NCBI GenBank assembly: GCA_009741485.1
Contig: CM019228.1
Span: forward strand, 13,632,721-13,696,720
Source of the DNA: Malurus cyaneus samueli
Taxonomy: Eukaryota; Chordata; Aves; Passeriformes; Maluridae
Direction of reading: 5' to 3'
DNA: 64,000 nt
Position 1 is the first letter of the stretch. Each line of letters opens with the position of its first letter. Positions 43,546 to 55,361 of this stretch are shown in pieces. The position numbers were made by a program, and so were the translations under genes. The notes under the pieces were generated by a model that had not been told where the DNA came from, did no database searches, and was given only the letters and a program-made list of their open reading frames with translations.

Positions 43546-43606
43546 TCTTTATTCATTATTAATAAATAATAAAATTCTTCATTCTTTACTATATTTTTTA
43601 ATGCAA

Positions 43607-44835
43607 AATAACAGTGAAAGGCAACCCCATCCCAGAAAATTGTAGGAGCTTCCACTCTTGGGGGGGAGATTTTTCCACAAAGCCGCAAAGTCATCCCCAA
43701 AACAGCCATCCCAAAATTCCTGCTGGTTCCTAACTGGGATTTTCAGTTGTCCTCATTCCCCTTGTGCAGGTTAAATTCCCCCCTGCACACTGAGGGTGGA
43801 GTAAAAACTCAGAATTAATACCTCCAGGTTTTCCAGAGGAGCAAATTCCCTTCTCCACAGTTCCCTGTGCTCAACTTCTCCAGGTATTTCTTGTTTAATT
43901 AAGGCTTTTAGCAATAAACTCGTGAAGAATTAGGCCTAGGAAGTAATTAAACTCCTGAGAGAGCTGGCTCCCGGTTTTCCTCAATTCCATGAGACATTCC
44001 AAGGGTATTCCACAGCAAAAAGTAAAAATGGGCCTCAGGTGCAAAAAGGAAATGTTTGATCTCAAAGAAATCCTGCACTGTTCTGTCAATAAAATAAAAA
44101 GAGTTGGCCTGGTAGTGCTTTATTTGATAGAATAAAACAGGAGTAATAAAAATGTTTGGACATCAGGACTGTCAGTAAGAGCAGTTTGAGATTGGAGCTC
44201 AATATTCCAGGTGCTCTGCGGACATGGATGCAAACACACAGACAGGCAGGACGGATCAGGCATAAAAATAGCATCAAAATGAAACGAAAAGGCATAAAAA
44301 TAACCTGAGAGACGGAAAAAAGCCCTTTCCAGACAAGCAGCCTGCTGTTCTCTGAGCCCTAAAAACCAAATCTCTTGGGTTGTTCGGAAGACAATTTCCA
44401 AAAATTCCACATTCTGAACATTTCCCATAATAACCTTAAAAATATCCAAGGTATTTGATTGGTACCCGACTGATTTTGGCCTCTCCTGAGCTCATTTTGG
44501 CTCCATGAGGTGGCTCCGACCCCAGTGCCCGATGTCCTCCAGCCCAGCCAAGCCCAAAGGATGAGGGATTTGGGATCCACATGCTGGGCAAAGATTCCTG
44601 CTGCTCTGTCTTGGTTTGAAAGACAGGTGACTGTCAAGGAAAATGGAATGGAGAATCCATCCTGACAGCCTGTTGTGCAGGGTGGTGGCTGCAGTCCCGT
44701 TGCAGTGATGGATGTGCTCTCGTCCAAGCGCTGATCCTGACAGGTGCCAGTCCATCTCTGGAGCTGTGCAGTCCTCGAGTTCCTCTCCTCTGGGAATCCA
44801 GTGGAAGAATTGTCCCAGTGTTCCAGAGCCTCAGT
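43607..44835. other. Unique non-coding stretch
   Basis: No gene or repeat is recognised. AT-rich sequence with TTAATTAAGG and AAGTAATTAAAC words lies at 43890-44110. Confidence 0.5.
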
Positions 44836-45250
44836 TTATATGCTGATAGGGAGGTCCAGTTCCTCCTCTCTGGGCATTGGGGCATCTCCCAATGGGATGA
44901 TGGAATTCCATGGGTCATTCCCAGTGTCCAGTTGCATCTCCCGGAGTGAATCCTGGTCATTCCCAGTGTCCAGTTCCTCCTCTCTGGTGGGGCATCTCCA
45001 AATGGGAAAAAAAATGAAAAATTCATGTCTTCCCAGTGTCAGTTCCTCACTTCTCTGGGCATTGGGGCATCTCCCAATGGGATGATGGAATTCCATGGGT
45101 CATTCCCAGTGTCCAGTTCCTCCTCTCTGGGCATTGGGGCATCTCCCAATGGGATGATGGAATTCCCTGGGTCATTCCCAGTGTCCAGTTCCTCCTCTCT
45201 GGGTGGGGCATCTCCCAATGGGATGATGGAATTCCATGGGTCATTCCCAG
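44836..45250. repeat. 70-bp minisatellite
   Basis: Five to six units built on CCAGTTCCTCCTCTCTGGGC, ATTGGGGCATCTCCCAATGG, GATGATGGAATTCCATGGGT and CATTCCCAGTGT. Some units lack the middle block. Confidence 0.93.
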
Positions 45251-45724
45251 AGCCCTGGATGGTCCATGAGCAGAGATGGCCCCCCAAGGGTGTTATCAGG
45301 GCTGGGTCATGCTGAGGATAAAGAGCTCTGCCCCACCTCGTTTAACAGCTCATGGAGATGGGAACAGAATTCAGACTTTTGGTTACACCTTCCATGGAAC
45401 CTAAGAAATGCTCCCAGGGCCCTGAGCCACCAGCAGCAGGAGCTGTGCTCAGCCCTCTTCCTGAAAGCAGGAAATGTTGGATCACCCTGGGATCAACCCC
45501 ACTGCAGATTCCCAACATCGAATTATCCCTGCAATCACCCTCCAACCCAGTGATGTGGGGAATTGCCAGGAAAATGCTTTGGAGCAGACATTTCGCTCTC
45601 TAAACGGACTCCCTGGGCAGCTGGGATGATGTCAGCAGTGGGGCAATCAGCAAGGAAATGTTCTGGAAAAGCTCAAAATGGGGGAAAATATAGGATGGAA
45701 ATTGGCAGAGCAGGAGTGCTCCTT
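45251..45724. other. Unique non-coding stretch
   Basis: Nothing is recognised. Confidence 0.5.
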
Positions 45725-45890
45725 CCAAGTTTCTCGGTGGAAAATGCAGCATCCTCTGCTCCAGTTAAAAACAGGGAATGCGAGACACATCAGATGGATT
45801 GGATCTCACTGGGAGAAAAGGTCAAAAGCAGAGCCCCTATTCCTTATTTTCTGCCTCATGGCTCAGCTGGAAGGAAAAACCTCTGGAATT
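45725..45890. repeat. Diverged copy of outer-arm element
   Basis: TTTCTCGGTGGAAAATGCAG, AGTTAAAAACAGGGAATGCG, AGACACATCAGATGGATTGG and CTGCCTCATGGCTCAGCTGG align in the same orientation with 43385-43545, about 2.3 kb away. Confidence 0.7.
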
Positions 45891-46484
45891 TTGCCTTTCA
45901 AAGCCAATCCTCACAGGAAGAGCCTCGCCCTCCTGCAAAGATCCCACAGGAGCATATTGGAGAGCTGCCCACAGCCAGAATTCCAAAGGAAGGGTATCCC
46001 AAGAGACCAGGGGACTCAGGAAAGACTGATTTTTATGCAGGAGCAGCATCTCTGCATCCCTTTGGAGCTGGCTGGGAAGCCAGGCTCGGGACCAAAAGGG
46101 TTTATCCCTCTGAGGGTCTTCCTGAGGGATGGACACCTGGACAGGGATAAGGACTGGAGTAGCAGGAGAGGGGGCCAACCTGATCAACATCTTTATAGGA
46201 TTTCTAAAGGGGAGGGGAATGAACAGAAGGAACTCCAAGGCTGAAGTGGTGTCCAAAAATACGATTTCATTTTGGAAAGCCGCTTTTTTTGGGAGTCACA
46301 CAGATGGGAAACAGAATTCGTGCTGCCATGAGGCTGGAGAGGAATCCAGAAGGTGGAAAAGGGCAGGAATATAAAAAACTTCCAAGTGTGAAAGCAAATG
46401 TGAAGCCCTTGTGATCCTTCACTTTACACCTCCATATTCCCCCCCACAGAGAGATTGGGGTACAAATTGTGCTCTCCACACCCC
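45891..46484. other. Unique non-coding stretch
   Basis: Nothing is recognised. A 188-codon frame (45678-46244) runs across the repeat edge without any recognisable motif. Confidence 0.5.
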
Positions 46485-46525
46485 AAAAAAAAAAAAAACA
46501 AACAAAAAAAAAACAAACAACAAAA
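46485..46525. repeat. A-rich (AAAC)n-like run
   Basis: An A-run followed by AACAAACAAAAA words. Confidence 0.85.
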
Positions 46526-46587
46526 CCTGAAGTTGGTGATTTTAGGGGGCTTCACACACCCTCCTAAATTCTGGGTAAAGGCTGCAG

Positions 46588-46925
46588 CAGGGTCTCAATT
46601 CTCCAGGGGCTGTAGGTTTAAAATCTCCAGAAGTTCTGGGTCTAAATTCTCCAGGGATTCTGGGTCTCAATTCTCCAGAGGTTCTGTGTTTAAATTCTCC
46701 AGGGTTTCTGGGTTTAAATTCTCTAGAAGTTCTGGATTTCCATTCTCCAGAGGTTCTGGGTTATGGTTTTAAATTCTCCAGAATTCATCTAGTTCTCCAG
46801 GGGCTGTGGATTTAAATTCTCCAGGGATGGTGGGTCTCAATTGTCCAGAGATTCTGCGTCTCAGCTCTCCAGAGATTACGGGTTTAAATTCTCCAGAAGC
46901 TCTGGATCTCAATTTTCGATAGGCT
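46588..46925. repeat. 24-bp minisatellite
   Basis: About 14 units near GTTCTGGGTTTAAATTCTCC plus AGAG, with CTCAATT/TAAATT alternation. 24 bp is eight codons, so a frame of eight-residue repeats (FSRSSGFK-like) stays open. Confidence 0.9.
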
Positions 46926-47287
46926 GTTTTAATGCCAAATAACTGTTCTGAGATGTGGGAAAAGCCCCAAAAAGATGCTGGGATCAGGGAAAGGGGGAGA
47001 GAATTCCCCTCACGGTGTGATCAAGGGATGGCAACAGTTCATGATCCTCAGATCAGCAAGGAAGGAAGAGAGCAAAGCAAAGGCTCAGAGGTTTTGGGAA
47101 ATGGACTCCAGGAACACCAGAGGAATGATTAGTGCTCCTAATTAATGCCCTGGAACGGGATTGGGAGCTCCAGGGGAATAAAGGATTCTTAAATCAACTT
47201 CCACCTTGATAGCAAGGGTGGAAGGGAAATTTCTGCTGGGAAGAAATGCAAGAGGAGAAGTAGGAATGACCAGCTTGGTTAATCAGT
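46926..47287. other. Unique non-coding stretch
   Basis: Nothing is recognised. Confidence 0.5.
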
Positions 47288-47332
47288 AGGAAAAAAAAAT
47301 AGAAAAATTTAAAAAATTAAAAAAAATAAATA

Positions 47333-47365
<33 letters not shown>

Positions 47366-47378
47366 AAAAGAAAACAGG
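47288..47378. repeat. A-rich low-complexity run
   Basis: About 90 bp of A-runs with scattered T, then G. It could be a decayed poly(A) tail, but nothing upstream looks like a retrocopy. Confidence 0.9.
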
Positions 47379-49757
47379 TAATTCCTGAGGAGAATATTGT
47401 GGAACAAAAGAGATTATCAGAGAGAAAAACAGGGATCAGGACAGAAATTAAATCTGTAGTAGAGAGATCAGGAGACAGGAAGAGACAAATTTCAAGAGTT
47501 TCAGGAACAGGGGTCACTCCTTGGATAGCGCCAGTCAAAGGGAGAGAAAACTCCAGTTGGCAACAGGATTAATTGTGATCACCCCCAGGGAAGTTCATTA
47601 TGGGCAGAGTGTTCATAAATTCTCTCTAATTATCCTGGTCTCGAGGAATTCCCTTTGCTCCAGCCGGTTCTCCAACCTCAGCACAGCTCTGTGGGTGTTT
47701 CTGAAAGTGGGAAGAGGTGTCTTCCAGAAGGATGAAAAATTACAGGTGCAGTGAAGGGAGATAAATCAGAGAATGATGAATTTGTCCGTGAATCCAAACA
47801 CAAACCCACCCTGGTTCTGTACAGACGAGGGGAAAAGAACAACCAACGGATGTGTAGAGAGCAAATCCTGTCAAAGCAGAGTCATTTCCATCCCTGACAG
47901 AGCCACAGGCTCGGAGGAGAAGGGAGAAGTGGCAAATATCCGATATCTTGATTTTTGGGAAGATTTCTGCCACACTTGTCAAAAATCTGAGCAAGCACAG
48001 CCAAGGCAAAAGTGCTGCTGAGCAGTCTCAAAGCTGCTCCACCGGGGCGTTTATCAGCAGCTCCCCATTAATCCGGAGCTGTGGTTCAGGTGGGATCCTG
48101 GGAACACCTGCCCTGGGTCTGGGAATTGTCAATATTTTTATGGCAAGCTGAAATAATGGGATGGAACGTGGGTTTATTGTTTGCACAGGAGATGAAAGGG
48201 CCTGAAAGCACCTCGGGTGGAAAAGGTTTGAAATTCAAAATGTCTTGACATATTGGAGGAACAGGGAAGAGCAGGATGGATTTTGGGAAGATGTGCTCGC
48301 TTATAAAGCTAAGAGAAAAAAGATAAATTGCTAAAAAATAAATGGGAATGGGTGGCTGGAGGCTCCTACAGAAGGAAAAGAACTGGAAGGCCAGGAGTGA
48401 TGTTGGAATGTCACAGCAAAGACAGGCACCCTGTGCCTTCCTGAGCACGCTCCTGGCTCCTTAATCCCTGTGAGCTCCTGCCCATCCCACTGTGGAATTA
48501 TTTTTCCATGATGTCTTGGCTCAAGTTTTAATTTCTGTTGGATTTTTTATTCCCTTCCTATTTTTGTGAAACAATTCCAAATCTGGTGCTCGGAATCTCA
48601 ACCCATCCATAATTAGAAACAGCAGCGTGAAAGGGATTTGTTTTCCTGCACTTGCAGCTTCCCCAAAACCAACTAAACACTTCCAGAATATTTTTTTCTG
48701 GAGTGGCTCTACCCCTGCTGGAATTCTTCTCCTAACACCCGGGGTACAGCAGTTTTCCATGGCATTCCCATCCCATCACAGCTCCAAGTGCAGGGCCAAG
48801 GGGAGCTCAGGAATGGCCAGCAGGATCTTGGCCTCTCCCGATGGAATTCTCCAAAGTGGCCACTGAGAACCAGGGAGCTTTCCCTGCCACCAACGGATCT
48901 GGGGAGCAGATCCTGGATGATCCAGAGCTCATGGAATGTTTCTCCCAGCGCTGGTGCTTTTTTCCATTGGAATCTCTGCTCTGTGGGATCAGACCTCTCA
49001 GATGTTCCAAACAACTCCAAGGTGCTCACAGAACACCCCTTTCCCATTTTCATTTCAGAAATGCCTTTTCCAGAGCTCCCAATGGGGAAATTCCTTTGTT
49101 TTAAAAGCCTGAGGGATAAAACTATTTTTCTTTGGAATATTTTGAAGATCCTAAGGCAGGGAAAGGAGTTTCTGCTGCCGCTGCCTCTTGGAATTGCCAT
49201 GGAGGAGGAAAGGCTGGAATCTCTGCCCCACTTTTTCTTTGGGATCAGAGAGTGTTTTCAGCCGTACAGCAAATGATGCTGCCATGAAATATTCCTGTGT
49301 GGAGCATTGAGGATCTGCTGTTCCATGCAGGGGAACAGAGCTGCCTGATACTGCTCTGGGGAAAGTACTGATTTTTCAGTTTGACAGAAAAATTGAAAAA
49401 TCAAGTGGAAAAAAGACATTTTGCTTGGATCATGCTGGAAGATTATTTTTGTTGCTAAACCAAAGATGTTGTTCCATTTGGCATGAAATATTTAATCTAA
49501 TCCCAAACTGAATGGTGGATTCATTTAGGAAGGGAAAGGAGAGATTCAGAAATATCTTAGGGAGTTTGAGGATTGCAGCTCTTCCTTCCTGGAGATCTTG
49601 TTATTCCCATGAAAATCTCGCCTCTGAGGAGGACAGAGCCATGATTCCATGAAAACCAGGAATGTTTTGTCATTGTCATGGCCCTGTCCAGAGCTAGGTG
49701 TAAATGATGAGTAGGGATTAAGGAAACTTCTCCCTCATTCCCAGTTTGAAAAGGCCT
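47379..49757. other. Unique non-coding stretch
   Basis: About 2.4 kb with no recognised gene or repeat family. Part of it, about 48040-48200, is complex and AT-balanced. Frames of 60-163 codons occur on both strands without motifs. Confidence 0.5.
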
Positions 49758-49822
49758 CAGGACATCATTCCAGCCATTCCATCATCCCAGCCATTCCATC
49801 ATTCCAGCCATTCCATCATCTC
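49758..49822. repeat. 17-bp tandem repeat, about 4 copies
   Basis: CATTCCAGCCATTCCAT and CATCCCAGCCATTCCAT-like units. Confidence 0.85.
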
Positions 49823-51137
49823 AGCCACCAGGATGAGCTGCACATTAGGTGAGAGCTCACCATTCAAATGTGATTAAAATTAAATGTGATTAAAATGTGC
49901 ATTTTGGAATTTTCATTTAAGCACCTGAACATTAAAGAATTTACAAGGGATCTGTAATCCTTCACTTTCCTTCTCAATTTCTTTATCCAGCCCGAGGATT
50001 CCACATGCCCCGGCCATGAGTAGCTCAGTCCTGAGCATTCATAGGTGATTCCAGAGGCACAAACAGGTCTGTGATTCTTTGAAATGGAGTTTTCAAGGAT
50101 GTCAAGGTCCTTTCCCACCGGCTGCTGGACAGAATTCCCCACCCTCTGCTCCCCTTTGGATCAGGAAACACAGAGAGAAACTTCTGCTTCACTGGGCAAA
50201 AAAAACGAGTTGGTCCCGGTTCCAATGAAAGATTGAAAGATTTTCTCTTCTTGGAAAATTGCCCTGGGAGAGAGGGAATGACATGGGAATGACAAAAGGC
50301 TCATTTTTCTCTCTCTCCAGCCATGATAAAATCTCGGAATCCAGCGATTCCCAGCACCGGCTGCTGAGCAATTCCAGCATAACACATGAGCCATGACGAT
50401 AAACCAACAGATGGACCTCAGATCCTGACAAGGTTCAGCAGAATTTAATTGGACCATCCATTTTTCCCAAAATTGCCCCTTCAGGGCGGCTGCCAGTCCC
50501 TCAGGAGCTGCAGATTAAAGCCCTGGCCACAATCTCCGGGATGTGCGTTAAGAAACCGCATTTCCAAACATTTAACTGCCAATTTGGTGTCATCTTCCCA
50601 CGTCTGAGGCTTTTCTGGGGTGCTTCGGAGATGCATGAATACACAAATTGAGATAATATATCCCAAACTGAGATAATCTATCCCAAATAATCAGAATATT
50701 CCAGGGAATGCCTCACTTCCAATTAAAATACTGCAGGTGTGAGGGCATTATTGAGATTTATTTTGCCAGAAAGAGACAAAATCATCAAAGGATTGGTCCT
50801 TTCTTGAAAAGCTCCCCAGGGGCTGCTCCTGGGTGCTGCATTTTCCAAATTCTTGGATCTGCATTCCGAGCACACACAATTCTTTATTAAAAAAGTGATG
50901 CCTGGATTTCAGATTGTCCCAATCCAGTGCTGGGGCTGTGGGTGAGGTGGATTCAGCTCCCCACAAGGGAAAGGTCAGCACAGATTCCAGGGCTGGATAA
51001 ATCCACAGGGAATGTGAAAGACAAGGCTTGATGGAGGTTTGGGTACCATGGGAGTGCTCAGAGCATCCCCACAAGGCAGGAAATCAGCCCAAATTCCATT
51101 ATTTATCTAAATTCAGGAAAAAAACTGGTGATTGTGA
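49823..51137. other. Unique non-coding stretch
   Basis: No gene or repeat is recognised. Confidence 0.5.
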
Positions 51138-51262
51138 GTTCAGAGAGTCATAGCATGGTTTGGGTGGGAAGGAACCTCAAGGATCATCCCATTCCATCCC
51201 CTCCCACCATCCCAGGGTGCTCCAAGCCCTGTCCAGCCTGGCTTTGGGGGTTTTGGGGGGGT
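51138..51262 (-). mobile_element. CR1 LINE 3' end
   Basis: AGAGTCATAGCATGGTTTGG, GTGGGAAGGAACCTCAAGGA, TCATCCCATTCCATCCCC and CCAAGCCCTGTCCAGCCTGG form the complement of a CR1 3' tail. Confidence 0.85.
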
Positions 51263-51769
51263 CCCATGTCTTGAGGGACTCCTGAACTTGGTGGGGGTGG
51301 GCTCTGGGGTTCTGAGATTTGAGGACCTTGGGGGGCCCTGGGGTTTGGTGGGTCCCAGCTCTGGGCACACTGTGAGATTTCTGGGGTTTGTGAGTCCAAG
51401 GAGTTTAACCGACCCCTCTCCCAGCCCATTGTGCACTGCAGCCCTGCAGCAGGATTTTCCAAGGGCAGGAAGGATGGCCAGGCAGGAAAATATGGTTTTT
51501 AGGAAGGGAGAGCTGAGCTGGGCTGGAAACTTCCTCAGCCCTGACAAATAAGTCCAGAAGTGAATCCCAACCCTGGTGTGGTTCCAGCCTCAGCCCTGGT
51601 TTAAGATTTACAAACCCCACTTCCCAATTTTTCATCTCCTGGTCCCTCTTCTGGCACCACCAGCCTGATGCATCCTGGGAAAAGTTGAGAAAAGTTGGGA
51701 AAAGTTGGGCTGGCCACAAAATGATGGCCAAAGCACTGGGGGAAAGAAATCTCCAGGCTCAGGTGTGTC
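51263..51769. other. Unique non-coding stretch
   Basis: Nothing is recognised. A short GGGTTTTGGGGGGG run lies next to the CR1. Confidence 0.5.
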
Positions 51770-52345
51770 AAAATCATGGAATTGTCAAGGCTGGAGGAGG
51801 TCAAGATTAAGATCATCCAGTCCCGTCTTCACCCAAATGTCACCACGCCCACACAGTGCCACATTTTCCTGGTTTTTGGAACAGCTCCAGGGATGGGAAC
51901 TCCACCATGCCCTGGACAGCTGCCAGTGCCTCACCACCCTTCCCATGAAGGAATTTTTCCCCAAATTCCCCCCTGCCCCTGCCCTGGCCCAGCCTGAGGC
52001 TGTTCCCTCTCCTCCTGTCCCTGTTCCCTGGAGCAGAGCCCGACCCCCCGGCTGCCCCCCCTGTCCAGGGAAGTTTGTGCAGAGCCACAAGGTCCCCCGG
52101 AGCCTCCTTTGCTCCAGGCTGAGCCCCTTTCCCAGCTCCCTCAGCCGCTCCTGGGGCTCCAGACCCTTCCCCAGCTCCGTTCCCTGCCCTGGACTCGCTC
52201 CAGCCCCTCCAGGGCTCTCCTGTCAGGAGGCTCCCAGAGCTGTCCCAGCACTGGAGGTGCCCCAGCAGTGCCAGCTCAGGGGATGGGCACTGCCCTGCTC
52301 CTGCTGCCACCCTAGAGCTGGGACACAGACGAGCCAGAGCTGGGA
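51770..52345 (-). mobile_element. CR1 LINE 3' portion
   Basis: Starts with the tail complement AATCATGGAATTGTCAAGGC, then CAGCCTGAGGCTGTTCCCTC, CTGTTCCCTGGAGCAGAGCC, TCCTTTGCTCCAGGCTGAGC, CCCTCAGCCGCTCCTGGGGC and CCCCAGCAGTGCCAGCTCAG. It is the same CR1 type as 19444 in opposite orientation, about 570 bp. The 281-codon plus-strand frame over it is antisense to the element and has no independent support. Confidence 0.88.
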
Positions 52346-53385
52346 ATTCTGGTATTTGGGCATTCCTGGGAGGACACACAGCCCCTCTTGGCCACCATCT
52401 CTCAGGAATGACAGATCAGGTTCAGAATTTCTCCTGCAAGGTCTCCCTGCCAGGGCATCAATCTTCAGCAGCTTTGATTCACTGGGTTCTCCTAATGGAG
52501 CTGCTGCAGACAGGACCTGTCTGTGCCCACTCTTCCCTTCCAGGATGTGAATTCCCGGCTGAGGCAGCAGCCCTGGAGTTCACCAAGGAGAAGATAAATT
52601 ATTCACCTGCCCTGCCAAGAAGGGAGCCAGAGAGGTTTCCAATACTACAGGAGAAGCTTTTCTTCTTCCCAAACAACCCCAGCCATTCCCTCATTCTTCA
52701 GACCCCCGGGAATGCCCCCAGCCAGAGCCAGCTGAACTGGAAACCAGTTAAAAAAGCATTTTGTTGGTTTGTTCCTATTGGTTTATCCCTATGGATTGAG
52801 TTATTCCCAAAACTGAAGCAAAGGGTTGAGTTTAGGAACAGGAAATCAGAGTGGAAATGTCCATATTCTGTAAAGGAGGTTCCTGGTGCAGTGATCCATG
52901 AATCCTGGTAATTCCAGGTAGGATAAGGACACATCCCTGTGCATGTTCCCTGGAAACTGCAGCTCCCCAAGGAGCAAGATGCATTTCAAATGGAAAATCC
53001 AAGGAAATAAAAGAAATCCAAGGAACACAAACTTCTTTTCTCTTCCAAACCCTCCTGGATGTATCGGGGACGCTGGATGTGATTTTATAGAATTTAATTA
53101 AATTCTCCTGAGGAGCAGAAGCTGAAGAATGTCAGGATTTTCAGGATCTTCCAGTCCTGCTGCCCTTGGGAATTAGGAATGCTGCAAAATCCTCTGCTCA
53201 TCCTAAATTTATTCCATGGTGCCCAGCACTGCATCCCACTGGTTCTGAGGATGGTGCCTCCTGTTCTCCACCATCTCCTCTGAGATTTCCACACCCATCC
53301 ATGGCTCATTCTCCTCCCAATCCAAGGGATAATGGCCCTGGAATGGCTCTTTTCCTGGATAAATTCCATTCCACATGGAACATAT
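52346..53385. other. Unique non-coding stretch
   Basis: No gene or repeat family is recognised. Confidence 0.5.
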
Positions 53386-53872
53386 TACAGATTGGGAATC
53401 TTGAACCTGGGACTTTTTTTTTGATCTGTTACAGATTGGGAATCCCAAACCTGGGCTCTTTTTGAGCCTATTATGGATAGGGAATCCTGGAGCTTGTGGA
53501 TTGGGAATCCTGATCCTGAGCCTTTTTTTCAACATATGGATTGAGAATCCTGAGCCTGGGCCTCTTTTGGATTGGGAATCCGAAACCTGGGCCTCTTTTT
53601 GATCCTATTATGCATTAGAAATCCCAAATCTGGACCTGTTTTTGAACCTCTCAGGGATTGGGAATCCTAAACTGGGCCTCTTTTTGAATTTACTGTGGAT
53701 AGGGAATCCCAAACCTAAACCCAGTTTTGAATTTACTATGGATTGGGAATCCTGAGCCTGTGGATCGGGAATCCTGAACCTAGGCCTCTTTTTGAATTTA
53801 TTATGGATTGGGAATCCCAAATCTGGGGCTCTTTTTGATCCTATTATGGACTGGGAATCCCGAGCCTGGCCC
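53386..53872. repeat. About 43-49-bp minisatellite
   Basis: About 11 variable units around ATGGATTGGGAATCCCAAAC, CTGGGCCTCTTTTTGA and TTTATT. Some units are truncated to the GGGAATCCTGA core. Confidence 0.9.
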
Positions 53873-54702
53873 CACTGCCCCACTGAGTAGAAGCTCAGGA
53901 TGCCATCTGACACTTCTGGACCTTGTCACCCTGTCCCAGGATGTCCCTGGGGTGTTCCTCTGGACCTCCCCTGTCCCTGGGGTGCTCTCCTGTGCACCTC
54001 CCTCTCCTGGGAATCTCCCAAACTGGAATATCCTGTTCCTGGCAGTGCCAGTGCCTCCCTCGCCAGCCCCTTCCTCCCGCAGGAGCACCAGGCTGGGAGG
54101 GGCAGAGCATCCCCCTGGCAGAGGGAACATTTTGGGGTGATGGAAGCTTTTAGCAGGAGCACAAAGGAGCACAGGGATGGGGCAGCTGGAAAATGTCAGA
54201 TTGGGGGGGCTCAGAGTCCCCGTGCTGGGAATTTGGGGCCAGATGCCAGCAGGACTCAGGCAGAGAGGGATTAATTGACAGCAGGCCAGAGTTAAAGAGA
54301 AAAATCACTCCCTAAATGAGGGAAGATCCCAGGGAATCCAGGGGTGATTAGAGGAGCTGCTGCTCAGCCTTTAATTCAGCAGGGTTTGCTCTTCATTCCT
54401 GAGGCTAAACCAGCTCTCCCCTCAGCCTGAACTCCGGGAAATTAAAGCTGCCAGAACCCCAGCAAGTCCAGAGTGCCAGAGTGACCCTTGGAGAGCCAGG
54501 TCAGTGCCTGGGGACACTGCGGATGTGGGTGGGCTGGAGAAACTGGGAAAACAGTGGGAAATCCAGCAGCAGGTTGGGAAGAGCCAGGAAACTTGGGAAC
54601 TGGGGTGGACATGGCACAAGCACCACCACTTGTTGCAGAGAAATAAAACCTTATAAAACAAGGGCCTTGTCACCCCTGTAAAACTCCTGCTCTCCCCTGC
54701 TA
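53873..54702. other. Unique non-coding stretch
   Basis: No gene or repeat is recognised. An AGAAATAAAACC word lies near 54640. Confidence 0.5.
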
Positions 54703-54995
54703 CTGTGGCCAAACAGAGAAGGATTCTGGGAATGACTCAGCTGAACTGGAGGGGAAAAACAAATTCCATAACCCTGGGAAATGAGGGATAGAACCTGTGA
54801 GAGCTCACCCTGGGGCGTGTGGGGGTTGGATCTGACCATGGCGTGTTCCTGGAGTGATTTATGGTGGTTGGCTCAGACACTTCGTTGTGCTTCATGAGAC
54901 TGTAAACCCATAACAAATTAAGGGTTTAAAAATCCTGGATTTTGGCAATAAACGTCTTCTCACACCAATGTGGAGTCTGTGCCCCAATCATCACA
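54703..54995 (+). mobile_element. Possible solo LTR of an endogenous retrovirus
   Basis: A candidate TG...CA element of about 293 bp starting TGTGGCCAAACAGAG and ending CCCCAATCATCACA. The last third has an LTR-like layout: an AT-rich segment, GGCAATAAACGTCTTCTCAC (a polyadenylation signal with the expected downstream spacing), then a short U5-like stretch. No internal retroviral sequence is present, and a convincing target-site duplication is not seen. It could instead be an unrelated poly(A)-site-like sequence. Confidence 0.35.
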
Positions 54996-55361
54996 ACCAC
55001 TGGCTGGGACAGGGGGGGATTTGCCACAAAGTGGGAGAGCTGGGAATCAGGGAAACCTTTGGAATGGATTTCTGAATCCTTGTGGCCTCCCTTCCAAGCT
55101 GTTCTTCTCTACCCAGGAACTGTGTTGGCTGTTCCATACTCACTGGCAATCATATGGTGTTCTTCAATCTTCTAAAAAGCACAAAATAGTCCCGTTTACC
55201 CTTTCCCTGGAGCCTTTCCACCCTGTTTTGGTTTTTAGGAAGGGGGAACAGTTCATAGAAGGCTCCAGTGCCGTTGTGGAACCACTGTGTGGTTCCATCC
55301 ACAGGATTTCAGTACTGAGGCAGCTTTGGGCACCAGGACATAAAAGGCACAAAGGCATTGG
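54996..55361. other. Unique non-coding stretch
   Basis: Nothing is recognised. Confidence 0.5.

Larger units (their letters stand above)
38766..43606 (-). repeat. Inverted repeat 2, right arm
   Basis: Reverse complement of 33055-38170, about 4.84 kb. It is shorter by two CR1 deletions and has a somewhat longer 26-27-bp array. Beyond 43606 the match stops and unique flank begins, so this arm is the one anchored to the rest of the chromosome. Confidence 0.93.

Noticed and set aside
29329..43606. Genuine giant palindrome such as those on sex chromosomes
   Set aside because: Considered, but two different palindromes with the same spacer and an N gap between them fit a haplotype tangle better. 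It is kept as the alternative in the main finding.
47288..47378. Poly(A) tail of a processed pseudogene
   Set aside because: The tract is impure, and the sequence on either side shows no coding remnant or target duplication.
51705..52550. 281-codon plus-strand frame
   Set aside because: Most of it is antisense CR1. The same peptide stretches (SRARPPG, LCSRLSPFPSSLSRSWGSR) appear antisense to the CR1 at 19444.
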